Shown: positions 15,632 through 22,164 of the stretch, in pieces | Numbering within the stretch: the first letter of the stretch is position 1 | How the letters are laid out: each line of letters begins with the position of its first letter | Source of the DNA: an uncultured Collinsella sp. | GTDB lineage: Bacteria > Actinomycetota > Coriobacteriia > Coriobacteriales > Coriobacteriaceae | Assembly: GCA_900754275.1 (NCBI GenBank) | Contig: CAAECF010000110.1 | Location: 1 to 33,716, forward strand | DNA length: 33,716 bases | Reading direction: 5' to 3' | Program-made: the position numbers and the translations under genes | The notes under the pieces: model-generated | The model's database searches: none | Seen by the model: only the letters and a program-made list of their open reading frames with translations | Told to the model about the DNA's origin: nothing

Positions 15632-15734
15632 CGAGCGAGGATTTTCTCCCATTGAAACATTGAGCGTGGATTTTCTCCCGTTTTGGGCGCGATTGAACGC
15701 TCAAAGTGGGAGAAAATCCACGCTCGATTTGTAT
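15632..15734 (+). repeat. 103-bp repeat, left copy flanking the ATPase gene
   Basis: It begins two bases after the stop codon of the TIGR04076-like gene. It contains an inverted repeat, GAGCGTGGATTTTCTCCC (15662-15679) against 15706-15725. A same-length, same-orientation copy (17319-17421) lies beyond the ATPase gene, with about 88% identity by eye (12 differences). Confidence 0.8.
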
Positions 15735-15798
15735 ATGGGAATCATGAGCTCGCTTATGCTTAGGCGCTCTCGTCTATATTCTGTATGCGAGTAAGGTC

Positions 15799-15881
15799 AA
15801 ATTTCTGCATTTCATCCAATTTCGGTACTAAAAATTTCTGCATTTCATTGATAATAGTCGATATAAATTTCTGAATTTCAT
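15799..15881 (+). promoter_or_regulatory. Three 17-bp direct repeats at 33-bp spacing before the ATPase gene
   Basis: AAATTTCTGCATTTCAT occurs at 15799-15815 and 15832-15848, and with one change (CTGAAT) at 15865-15881. The period is exactly 33 bp, about three helical turns. A possible -10 (TATAAA, 15862-15867) lies between copies two and three, and the ATPase start is 23 bp after the last. This looks like a cooperative operator. On the minus strand the same stretch is an open frame of 11-residue repeats. Confidence 0.65.
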
Positions 15882-15904
15882 TTATCGTGGCGAAGGGAGA
15901 GCTT

Positions 15905-17266
15905 ATGTTGCGCAGGAAAATCGCAGACGAGCTTAATCGTTGGCAGAGATTCATCGAACGAAAGGCGCTGCTCGTCACGGGTTCTCGCCAAATCGGCAAG
16001 AGCTACTCGATTCGCGAGTTCGGTAAGTCGAACTACGCAACCTACATCGAGCTCAACCTCATGGAAAATCGCCAGGCAAGGGACGCTCTCCTCGAGGCGC
16101 GAGATGCCGATGATTTCATTAGCAGGGTGACGCTTCTCTCGGGAAAGTCGATAGCGCCGGGCGAGACCCTCGTGTTTATCGACGAGGTGCAGGAGGCGCC
16201 GGACATCATGACGATGGCCAAGTTCCTTGTCGAGGACGGCCGTTGTCGCTGGGCATTCTCGGGGTCCATGCTTGGGACCCAATTCAAGGGCGTCAGGTCT
16301 TATCCCGTGGGGTACGTCCATGAGCTCAGGATGTTCCCGCTGGATTTTGAGGAGTTCAGCTGGGCAATCGGGGTGAGCGAAGAGGCGCGGCGCTCGATTT
16401 GCGATGCGTGCCGCAACGAGACGCCGGTTCCTGGTTATATTCACGACGCAATGATGGCAAACTTCAGGACCTATATCGTCGTCGGCGGTATGCCGGAGAT
16501 CGTGCAGCGCTTCCTCGACACGCAGGGTGATCTGGCATCTGTCCGCCAGCTCCAGTCCGAGCTGAACGGGCAATACCGTCGGGATATCTCGAAATACGCG
16601 AACGGGCGCGCGCTCCAGGTGCAGAGTATCTTCGACCAGCTTCCTGTCATGCTGGAGGGCGAGAACAAGCGTTTCGTGCTCAACTCCATAGATCCCAAGG
16701 CGCATTACGAGAAATACCAGCGAGATTTTGTCTGGCTTGTCGATGCCGGCGTCGCTCTCAAGACCGACATCGTGACCGAGCCCAAGTCCCCACTGCTTAA
16801 GACGGCACGGGCGTCCCAGTTCAAGCTGTACCAGTCCGATATCGGGATGCTGATGGCCCGTTATCCTATCGGGGTCGCCCAGGCGGCGTACCTCGACAGC
16901 AAGGAGCCCAACCTCGGCGGCGTGTACGAAAACGTGGTGGCTCAGCAGCTGGCTGCCCAGGGAAGAGGGCTGTATTACTACCAGACCAAGAAACGGGGCG
17001 AGGTCGATTTCGTGATTGACGGCCCGGATGGGACGGCTGTGCCCATCGAGGTTAAATTGGGGACGTATTACCATGCGCACGCCGCGTTGAACCATGTGCT
17101 AGAAACGGCCGAGTATGGCGTAAAGCGCGGGATTGTTTTCTCGAGAGGCAACGTTGAGCGTGACGGGGGCGTTCTCTATCTGCCTCTGTATGCGACTTGG
17201 ACCCTTCCGGATGTTTTGGGCGACTCCCGTGTCGAGGGGATAAAGCTGGAGGTCAAACCTGTCTAG
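15905..17266 (+). CDS. AAA+ ATPase with DUF4143 C-terminal domain (COG1373 type)
   Basis: A 453-residue cytoplasmic ATP-binding protein. The N-terminal AAA+ domain has Walker A GSRQIGKS (in LLVTGSRQIGKSYSIREFGK) and Walker B TLVFIDEVQEAPDI, then a sensor strand WAFSGSMLG. From about residue 200 it follows the DUF4143 family (YIVVGGMPEIVQRFLDT, GVYENVVAQQLAAQG), ending in a nuclease-like fold segment (KKRGEVDFVIDGPDGTAVPI, then EVK) that resembles the PD-(D/E)xK core. The cellular role of this family is unknown. ATG 15905 follows GAAGGGAG; GTG 15887 is rejected. The gene uses AGA, AGG, CGA and ATA codons more than its neighbours and is flanked by two copies of a 103-bp repeat, which suggests acquisition as a cassette. 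Confidence 0.88.
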   Translation: MLRRKIADELNRWQRFIERKALLVTGSRQIGKSYSIREFGKSNYATYIELNLMENRQARDALLEARDADDFISRVTLLSGKSIAPGETLVFIDEVQEAPDIMTMAKFLVEDGRCRWAFSGSMLGTQFKGVRSYPVGYVHELRMFPLDFEEFSWAIGVSEEARRSICDACRNETPVPGYIHDAMMANFRTYIVVGGMPEIVQRFLDTQGDLASVRQLQSELNGQYRRDISKYANGRALQVQSIFDQLPVMLEGENKRFVLNSIDPKAHYEKYQRDFVWLVDAGVALKTDIVTEPKSPLLKTARASQFKLYQSDIGMLMARYPIGVAQAAYLDSKEPNLGGVYENVVAQQLAAQGRGLYYYQTKKRGEVDFVIDGPDGTAVPIEVKLGTYYHAHAALNHVLETAEYGVKRGIVFSRGNVERDGGVLYLPLYATWTLPDVLGDSRVEGIKLEVKPV

Positions 17267-17267
17267 G

Positions 17268-17300
17268 AATGTGACAAATGGACAGTCCCTTTGTCACATT
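17268..17300. repeat. 33-bp palindromic repeat, copy 2
   Basis: It begins one base after the ATPase stop codon. Arms of 16 nt pair at 15 positions around a central A (left arm has ATGGAC for AGGGAC). Same family as 6374, 20314 and 25377. Confidence 0.85.
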
Positions 17301-17318
17301 GAGCTCGTCGGTGAGTAT

Positions 17319-17444
17319 CGAGCGAGGATTTTCTGCCGTCGAAATATCGAGCGTGGATTATCTCCCGTTTTTGGAGCTATTTCGCGCTCAAAGTGGGAGA
17401 AAATCCACGCTCGATTTGTATGGGGGAGAAAATCCTCGCTCGAT
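17319..17444 (+). repeat. 103-bp repeat, right copy, with an extra outer arm
   Basis: 17319-17421 corresponds base for base to 15632-15734. An added segment, GGGAGAAAATCCTCGCTCGAT (17424-17444), is the inverse of the start of the copy (CGAGCGAGGATTTTCT), so here the unit is a nested double palindrome. Confidence 0.78.
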
Positions 17445-17478
17445 GTATGCTGATAGCGCGGCCCGTGCGCTCGCTTGC

Positions 17479-17925
17479 CTACAGCTGCTCGAGCATAGCG
17501 ATGCAACCGTCGAGCACGTCGCGGTAGGTGGCATCGAAGTTGCCGGTGTACCAGGGATCGGCCACGTCGCCGGGGCGCTCGGTCCAATCGAGCAGGCGCG
17601 AGACCTTGCCATCGGGATCCTTACCAAAGATGCGATGCAGGCCGCGGGCGTTCTCGGAATCCATATAGACAATATGGTCCCAGTCGCTATACTCCGCGCG
17701 GCGTACCTGACGCGCGCGATGTGCGACAACGGGAATCCCGACCTCGGCAAGCTTGGCAACAGTGCCGTGATGCGGCGGGTTGCCAATCTCCTCGGTCGAG
17801 GTGGCGGCGGAGTCAATGACAAATTCGTCCTCGCGCTCGGCGCGGCGCACGAGCTCGGTAAACACCGACTCAGCCATCGTCGAGCGGCAGATGTTCCCAT
17901 GACAGATAAACAGTACGCGTTGCAT
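17479..17925 (-). CDS. Low-molecular-weight protein tyrosine phosphatase
   Basis: A 148-residue cytoplasmic phosphatase. The active-site loop VLFICHGNICRS lies at residues 4-15 (C-x5-R-S with nucleophile Cys8 and Arg14), and the general-acid motif ADPWYTG near the C-terminus supplies the catalytic Asp. These enzymes act on phosphotyrosine proteins or on phosphoarginine. ATG 17925 follows GAAAGGAAAC. The in-frame start at 17970 would add 15 residues and is rejected because the family begins directly before the strand leading to the loop. It lies 51 nt downstream of an MFS gene in the same direction and is probably cotranscribed. No tyrosine kinase gene is nearby. The sequence does not separate phosphotyrosine from phosphoarginine specificity. 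Confidence 0.92.
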   Translation of the reverse strand: MQRVLFICHGNICRSTMAESVFTELVRRAEREDEFVIDSAATSTEEIGNPPHHGTVAKLAEVGIPVVAHRARQVRRAEYSDWDHIVYMDSENARGLHRIFGKDPDGKVSRLLDWTERPGDVADPWYTGNFDATYRDVLDGCIAMLEQL

Positions 17926-17976
17926 ATGCGGTTTCCTTTCGATCGCCATCATCGAGCTCGAGTATCGCATCTGCGC

Positions 17977-19212
17977 TTACGCCCTCGCCCGCTTGCGCTC
18001 CCAGCGAGCCAACTTAATCGTCACCAGCGTAAGCGCCCAGGCCACAAGCGAGAACGCGGCACCAACCGCGCCAACGTAGGCAATGCCAACGCTGCTCACC
18101 ACGGCGCCGCCCACTGCGGTGCCAAACGAAATGCCGACGTTAAACGCCATGGGTTCTACCGAGCTCGCGAGTACCATCGATTTGGGATGGCGGCTGCGCG
18201 CCACGTCCATAAAGTGCGTGATGCATGACACCGAGAACAGGTACATGAGCAGCGCTAGGCTAAAGACAAAGACCAGCGCGAGCGGCATGGTGTCGCCCAC
18301 GGCAAACAGCCCGAGTAACGCCGCAGCTTGCAGCACAAACGTCACAAGCAGCGCCTTCATGCCAAAGCGCGCGTCGATCCATCCGCCCAAGATGTTCGAG
18401 ACCAGGCAGAACACGCCGTAGGCCATAAGCGTGGTGCTTGCCTGAACAGTGCCCATGCCCAGCACCTGCTCAAGATAAGGCGTCACGTAGCCGTAGAACA
18501 CATAGACCGATCCCACGCCAAACAAAAAGATGAGCATACCGGTGATGATGCTCGGTTCGCGTAGCAGACCCGCCTGCTCGCGGAAGGTAGCGGGTTCGTC
18601 GGTCTGTCCGGCGCGCGGCATAAACGCCACGAGCGCTCCGCAGATCAAAACGGCAAAGGTCAGCGTACCGTACATGGCCACGTGCCAGTCGAGCGTGTCG
18701 GCCACAAACTTGCCAATCGAGGTCACAAAGACCATCGCCACGGAAAACGCGCCGTACACGACCGAGATGGCAAGCGAAGTTTGCTGCGGGGACAGCAGCT
18801 CGGGGATGTACGTCACGCCCACGGCGAGCAGTGCGCCCGAGACGGATCCCAGGACAATGCGCGAGATAAACAGTACCTGGAAGTTGGGCGCCAACGCCAT
18901 GACCAGATTGCCGAGCACAAAGATAATGCTGTAGCACACGAGCAGCTGGTAACGACGGAAGCGCCCCGTGCTGAGCGCAAGCACCGGCGTCGCGATGGCG
19001 TAGACCAGCGCGAACACGCTGATGAGCTGGCCCGCAGTGGCAAGTGATACGCCGAGTTCCGTCGCCAGGTCGCTTTCGATGCCGATGACCACGAACTCGG
19101 AGCAGCCGAGCGAGAATCCCAACAGCACGAGCAGCGCCAGGCAGAGCCTGGTGCGCGCGGGGGAGAGCGCGGCGGCGGTTGACTTACTTTTAGGCGTGGT
19201 TGCGGCGGTCAA
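17977..19212 (-). CDS. MFS transporter, DHA1 (AraJ/YdhP-like) type
   Basis: A 411-residue inner-membrane carrier with about 12 hydrophobic segments. The first loop SEFVVIGIESDLATELGVSL and AGQLISVFALVYAIATPVLA, then TGRFRRYQLL, are typical of the DHA1 family of drug or sugar exporters. No ATG exists near the N-terminus. I prefer TTG 19212 because GGAG lies 8 nt before it. GTG 19221 has GGA directly attached and no room for a ribosome site, and TTG 19260 lacks one, so the start is uncertain by up to 16 residues. It is divergent from the LpdD-IDI fusion gene across a 160-bp region holding a strong operator, so it could belong to the same regulon, for instance to export a decarboxylation product. 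That link is conjecture. Confidence 0.85.
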   Translation of the reverse strand: MTAATTPKSKSTAAALSPARTRLCLALLVLLGFSLGCSEFVVIGIESDLATELGVSLATAGQLISVFALVYAIATPVLALSTGRFRRYQLLVCYSIIFVLGNLVMALAPNFQVLFISRIVLGSVSGALLAVGVTYIPELLSPQQTSLAISVVYGAFSVAMVFVTSIGKFVADTLDWHVAMYGTLTFAVLICGALVAFMPRAGQTDEPATFREQAGLLREPSIITGMLIFLFGVGSVYVFYGYVTPYLEQVLGMGTVQASTTLMAYGVFCLVSNILGGWIDARFGMKALLVTFVLQAAALLGLFAVGDTMPLALVFVFSLALLMYLFSVSCITHFMDVARSRHPKSMVLASSVEPMAFNVGISFGTAVGGAVVSSVGIAYVGAVGAAFSLVAWALTLVTIKLARWERKRARA

Positions 19213-19292
19213 GGTTGTCACTCCAATGTCGCATGAATAAGCGGGATTCAATCCCTGCAACTCTAACAGAATGTGTCAGGTGCCTGCCTCCT

Positions 19293-19333
19293 TTGTCGCA
19301 GGCTGCGCTTGCCTGTATAGTCGCAATACAGGC
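19293..19333 (+). promoter_or_regulatory. Promoter and operator of the LpdD-IDI fusion gene
   Basis: TTGTCG (19293-19298) and TATAGT (19316-19321) are 17 bp apart. A perfect 8-bp dyad, GCCTGTAT-N7-ATACAGGC (19311-19333), covers the -10. An alternative reading is a MerR-type promoter, TTGCCT (19309-19314) with a 19-bp spacer holding most of the dyad and a weak GAAGAT. The start codon is about 45 nt downstream. The same operator core recurs at 20446-20471. Confidence 0.7.
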
Positions 19334-19373
19334 GAAGATGGTCTCAGGTACATTGCGGGCGACAGGAGATCCC

Positions 19374-20321
19374 ATGGGTATGCACACGACAAAGGTTGTA
19401 GTGGGCGAGGGCAAGTTTGCGCTCGAGGCCCAGTTGACGGTGACGCCGCGAGGCATGGCGGTGTACGCCTGCTCGCCGGAGTTTGCGCACCTGGGCGCCA
19501 CGGCGCAGGCCATTCCTCGCCCCGAGCCCGGCCGTACGGCGACGGTGAGCATCCTGGCCGTTCCGTGCCATCGAGACGAAATTCCGGCGCACGATATTGC
19601 GGCGGCGCTGGCCACGCGCTTTGGCGTGCCGGTAGTTGCAAGCACGGGTTTTCATGTGGAGAACGCGACCGCGGACGACTTGCGGCGCATGCTCGATACC
19701 ACCAAGGAACTCATCGCCGCGCTCGAGGAGGCCGCAGCCCGCATTCTGCGCGCCGGCTGGGATGAGGGCGGCGCAGGCGCCGAGGTCGTGGCGGTCGATG
19801 CCGCGACCGGCGAGGCGCTTGGCCCCGTCGACCGCATCGAGGCCCATACCGGCGAGGGAATCCTGCATCAGGCATTTCTGACGCTTCTGGTCGAGGGCCA
19901 GGGCGAAGACGCGCGCCTGCTGCTCTGTCGTCGCAGTCCGCTCAAACGCCTGTGGGGCGGGGTGCTGGCCGATGGCTGTGCCGGCCATCCGCTCCCCGGG
20001 GAAGACGTCGCGGCCGCCACGGCACGTCGCATCAACGAAGAGCTTGGCATCACGCGCGAGCCCGATCAGCTCAAGCACCTCGGACACGTGGTGTACCGCG
20101 AGGACCACGGCGACGGCCGCTGCGAGTGCGAATGGTGCGAGGTCTACCTTGCCCATGTTGAGCCGGGCGAGCTGCATATCAACCAAGAGGAGATCTCGGA
20201 AGTGCGCCGCGTGGCCCCGTCCGAGCTTAAAGGCTACCTGCAGGGTCACCCCGAGCAGCTGGCCCCCTGGCTCCGCGAGGCTCTGGAGGTCCCCTCCATC
20301 CGCGCAGCCCTCGCTATGTGA
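19374..20321 (+). CDS. LpdD-like prFMN chaperone domain fused to an IPP isomerase-like Nudix domain
   Basis: A 315-residue two-domain protein. Residues 3-125 resemble LpdD-like proteins (GEGKFALEAQLTVTPRG, HLGATAQAIPRP, SILAVPCHRDE, FGVPVVASTGFHVENAT), small partners of UbiD-type gallate decarboxylases proposed to be prenylated-flavin chaperones; this match is from memory. Residues about 140-310 resemble type I isopentenyl-diphosphate isomerase: metal ligands His158, His165, His205, Glu251 and Glu253, Nudix-like Glu223 in NEELGI, and the C-terminal Trp299. In E. coli IDI the catalytic Cys is two residues before the third metal His (CGH); here that place is Ala203 (CAGH), with a Cys one residue earlier. 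Isomerase chemistry is therefore doubtful, and phosphohydrolysis of DMAPP to DMAP, the substrate of UbiX, is an attractive guess. ATG 19374 follows AGGAGA. The stop codon lies within a palindromic repeat. Confidence 0.75.
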   Translation: MGMHTTKVVVGEGKFALEAQLTVTPRGMAVYACSPEFAHLGATAQAIPRPEPGRTATVSILAVPCHRDEIPAHDIAAALATRFGVPVVASTGFHVENATADDLRRMLDTTKELIAALEEAAARILRAGWDEGGAGAEVVAVDAATGEALGPVDRIEAHTGEGILHQAFLTLLVEGQGEDARLLLCRRSPLKRLWGGVLADGCAGHPLPGEDVAAATARRINEELGITREPDQLKHLGHVVYREDHGDGRCECEWCEVYLAHVEPGELHINQEEISEVRRVAPSELKGYLQGHPEQLAPWLREALEVPSIRAALAM

Positions 20322-20346
20322 AAAAAGACAGTCCCTTTGCCACATC
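20314..20346. repeat. 33-bp palindromic repeat, copy 3 (degenerate)
   Basis: The right arm GTCCCTTTGCCACAT is well kept. The left arm ATGTGAAAAAAGAC has lost bases. The TGA stop of the fusion gene (20319-20321) is part of the left arm. Confidence 0.7.
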
Positions 20347-20351
20347 CAAAC

Positions 20352-20414
20352 CGTCACAACATTTGATGAAAATCTCGAAAACGAGGAAAAGCGTCGAATG
20401 TTGTGACGCTTTTT
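20352..20414 (+). terminator. 57-nt double-hairpin element, copy 1, terminator-like
   Basis: CGTCACAACATTTGATG (20352-20368) pairs with 20392-20408 over 17 positions (two G-T), enclosing CTCG-AAAA-CGAG as an inner stem. CTTTTT follows (20409-20414). It should end the LpdD-IDI transcript. An identical copy is at 25433-25489. Confidence 0.8.
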
Positions 20415-20445
20415 GTCCAGAGGATCGCTTCTCATCCAAAAATCC

Positions 20446-20471
20446 CGCTTGACTGTATTGCCACAACACAG
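20446..20471 (+). promoter_or_regulatory. Second copy of the CTGTAT-N7-ACACAG operator, before the carrier-ubiD-ubiX genes
   Basis: Bases 20446-20471 match 19306-19331 at 21 of 26 positions: CGCTTG, one base, CTGTAT, then G, C, CAA and ACAG at identical spacing. The dyad is CTGTAT (20453-20458), N7, ACACAG (20466-20471). TTGACT (20449-20454) overlaps it as a possible -35, but no convincing -10 is seen. Confidence 0.65.
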
Positions 20472-20483
20472 CGCAACGTAAGA

Positions 20484-20510
20484 GGTGTCCGATAACGGGC
20501 GCCCCTTTTT
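20484..20510 (+). terminator. Leader terminator (possible attenuator) before the SLC13 gene
   Basis: GGTGTCCG (20484-20491) pairs with CGGGCGCC (20496-20503), with two G-T pairs and an ATAA loop. CCTTTTT follows directly. It lies between the operator and the carrier start, about 54 nt before the ATG. It could attenuate the operon, or it may only insulate it from read-through. Confidence 0.5.
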
Positions 20511-20563
20511 AAGTGGCAACGTGGCCGCGAATCCGGAGCGCCCCCAACAAGAAAGGTGGGGAG

Positions 20564-22021
20564 ATGGAAGCGGAAAAGAAGGCGTTTAAGATCACCAAGC
20601 GCGAAATTGGCTTTGTGCTGGGTATCGTTGTCTTTTTGCTGGTGAAGTTTCTTCCTTTGGCGGAGCTGAGCTCGACGGTCGAGCTCACGGTCGGCGCTCA
20701 GACCTGTCTGGCACTGACGCTCGCCACGGTGGTGTTCTGGGCATGTGGCGTGGCACAGCCGGGCTTTGTGGGCCTGCTCTACTGCGCGCTGCTCGTTCTG
20801 TTCAAGGTGTGCGTGGACGACACGGGCGCCGCGAGCATCTCGGCGACGGTCGCCTCCACGTTTAGCTCGTGGACCAAAGCTACCATGTGGCTCGTCATCG
20901 GCGCCTACCTCATCGCCAGCGCGGTCAAGGAGTCGGGGCTGGGCGAGCGCATCGCCTATGCGTTTATGCTCAAGTTCGTGCGCGACGCCAAGTCGCTCAT
21001 CATCTCGATCTTCGCGCTCACCTTTGTGCTGTCGCTGCTGATCCCGCACCCGTTCCCCCGCGCCTTCCTCATCCTCGCCGTCGTCTCGGTCATCGCCGAG
21101 TCCGCCGGCTACGGTGACGATGACCGCGGCAAGCTCGGATTCCTCGTGTTTGCCGCTGCCGCCCCGGGTTCCATGTTCTTCCTGACGGGCGACTCCACAC
21201 TCAACCCGCTTGTTGCGCAGTACAGCGCCGAGGCCGGCGGCATGAGCCCGTCCTTTGTCGACTGGTTCCTGTACATGAGCGTGCCTATGCTGGTCGCGCT
21301 GCTGTGCACCCTGTTCTTGGGTCTCTTCCTCTTTAAGCCCAGCAAGGAGCTCGTCTACGATCGCGAGCAGATCGTGGCCAAGCAGGCCGCGCTCGGCAAG
21401 CTCTCCGTTAAGGAGATCCGCACCGTCGTGTGGCTTGTCATCGCCATCGCGCTGTGGCTCACCGTCTCGGGCGATTACATCGGCTGGGTGACGCTTGCCA
21501 TCGGCGTCTCTCTCGCCATGCCCATCATCGGCGAGGTCCTCACTCCCGCCAGCTGGAACGCTGTCGACATCAAGTCCCTCATGTTCCTGACGGCCGCCAT
21601 GGCCGTGGGTTCCGTGGGCGGCGCCACCGGCATGAACGCCTGGATCGCCGACGTCGTGCTTCCCAGCTCCGTGCCCGAGAACATCTTCCTGTTCGCCCTG
21701 CTCGTCGCCGCGCTCTCCATGATCATCCACATGTTCATGGGCTCGGTCATGGCCGTGCTCGGCGTGTGCGTGCCGGCGTTCATCAGCTTCGCGGCCGGCT
21801 CCAGCGTGAGCCCGCTCGCCGTGGCGCTCATCGTCTTCACGTCCATCAACATCCACTACATCCTGCCGTTCCACAACCTGCCGATCCTTATCGGCGAGGG
21901 CAAGGACGCCGGCGGCTACACCTCCAAAGAGGCTATGCGCATGGGCATTCCCCTCACTGTGGTCGTCTTTATCGTCGTGCTGGTCGAGGCCGCCTGGTTC
22001 CACCTCTTTGGCCTGATGTAA
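20564..22021 (+). CDS. SLC13 / DASS-type anion permease
   Basis: A 485-residue inner-membrane carrier with at least 11 hydrophobic segments. Its layout follows the divalent anion:sodium symporter family: TKATMWLVIGAYLIASAVKE early, LIPHPFPRAFLILAVVSV in the first repeat where SNT-type motifs lie, and a second repeat with LMFLTAAMAVGSVGGATGMN and INIHYILPFHNLPILIGEG. The usual SNTAT motif is altered (HPFPRA), so the substrate may differ from succinate or citrate. ATG 20564 follows AAAGG-N8 (GGTGGGGAG). As first gene before ubiD and ubiX it probably brings in the aromatic or other carboxylate to be decarboxylated. An exchange of acid for product would conserve energy, but that is inference. ArsB/NhaD-type carriers are a more distant alternative. 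Confidence 0.82.
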   Translation: MEAEKKAFKITKREIGFVLGIVVFLLVKFLPLAELSSTVELTVGAQTCLALTLATVVFWACGVAQPGFVGLLYCALLVLFKVCVDDTGAASISATVASTFSSWTKATMWLVIGAYLIASAVKESGLGERIAYAFMLKFVRDAKSLIISIFALTFVLSLLIPHPFPRAFLILAVVSVIAESAGYGDDDRGKLGFLVFAAAAPGSMFFLTGDSTLNPLVAQYSAEAGGMSPSFVDWFLYMSVPMLVALLCTLFLGLFLFKPSKELVYDREQIVAKQAALGKLSVKEIRTVVWLVIAIALWLTVSGDYIGWVTLAIGVSLAMPIIGEVLTPASWNAVDIKSLMFLTAAMAVGSVGGATGMNAWIADVVLPSSVPENIFLFALLVAALSMIIHMFMGSVMAVLGVCVPAFISFAAGSSVSPLAVALIVFTSINIHYILPFHNLPILIGEGKDAGGYTSKEAMRMGIPLTVVVFIVVLVEAAWFHLFGLM

Positions 22022-22027
22022 GCGGTC

Positions 22028-22142
22028 GAGCGCTTGGGCTGTAAGCAGCCGAGTGCTCGAACTGCGAGTGGCCGAGCGTCCCATCTATGAGCGCCGCGGC
22101 CCCACTACGTTACCCAGCCCGGCGGCATCCTCGCCGCCGGGC
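22028..22142 (+). other. Two intercistronic hairpins between the carrier and ubiD
   Basis: 22028-22041 pairs with 22046-22058 (13 pairs, one bulged base, TAAG loop). GCCCGGCGGC (22117-22126) pairs perfectly with 22133-22142. Neither has a T-run. They probably protect or process the polycistronic mRNA. The second ends 8 nt before the ribosome site of ubiD. Confidence 0.55.
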
Positions 22143-22164
22143 GCTCTCCCGAAAGGAGCATGCT

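Noticed and set aside
15799..15881. Three evenly spaced repeats as a short CRISPR array
   Set aside because: The repeats are only 17 bp with 16-bp spacers, the spacers are too short, and no cas gene or leader is present. An operator or coding repeat fits better.
15905..17266. The ATPase as part of a toxin-antitoxin or phage-defence system
   Set aside because: No partner gene lies within the repeat-bounded segment and the family has no proven defence role. The cassette structure alone is not enough.
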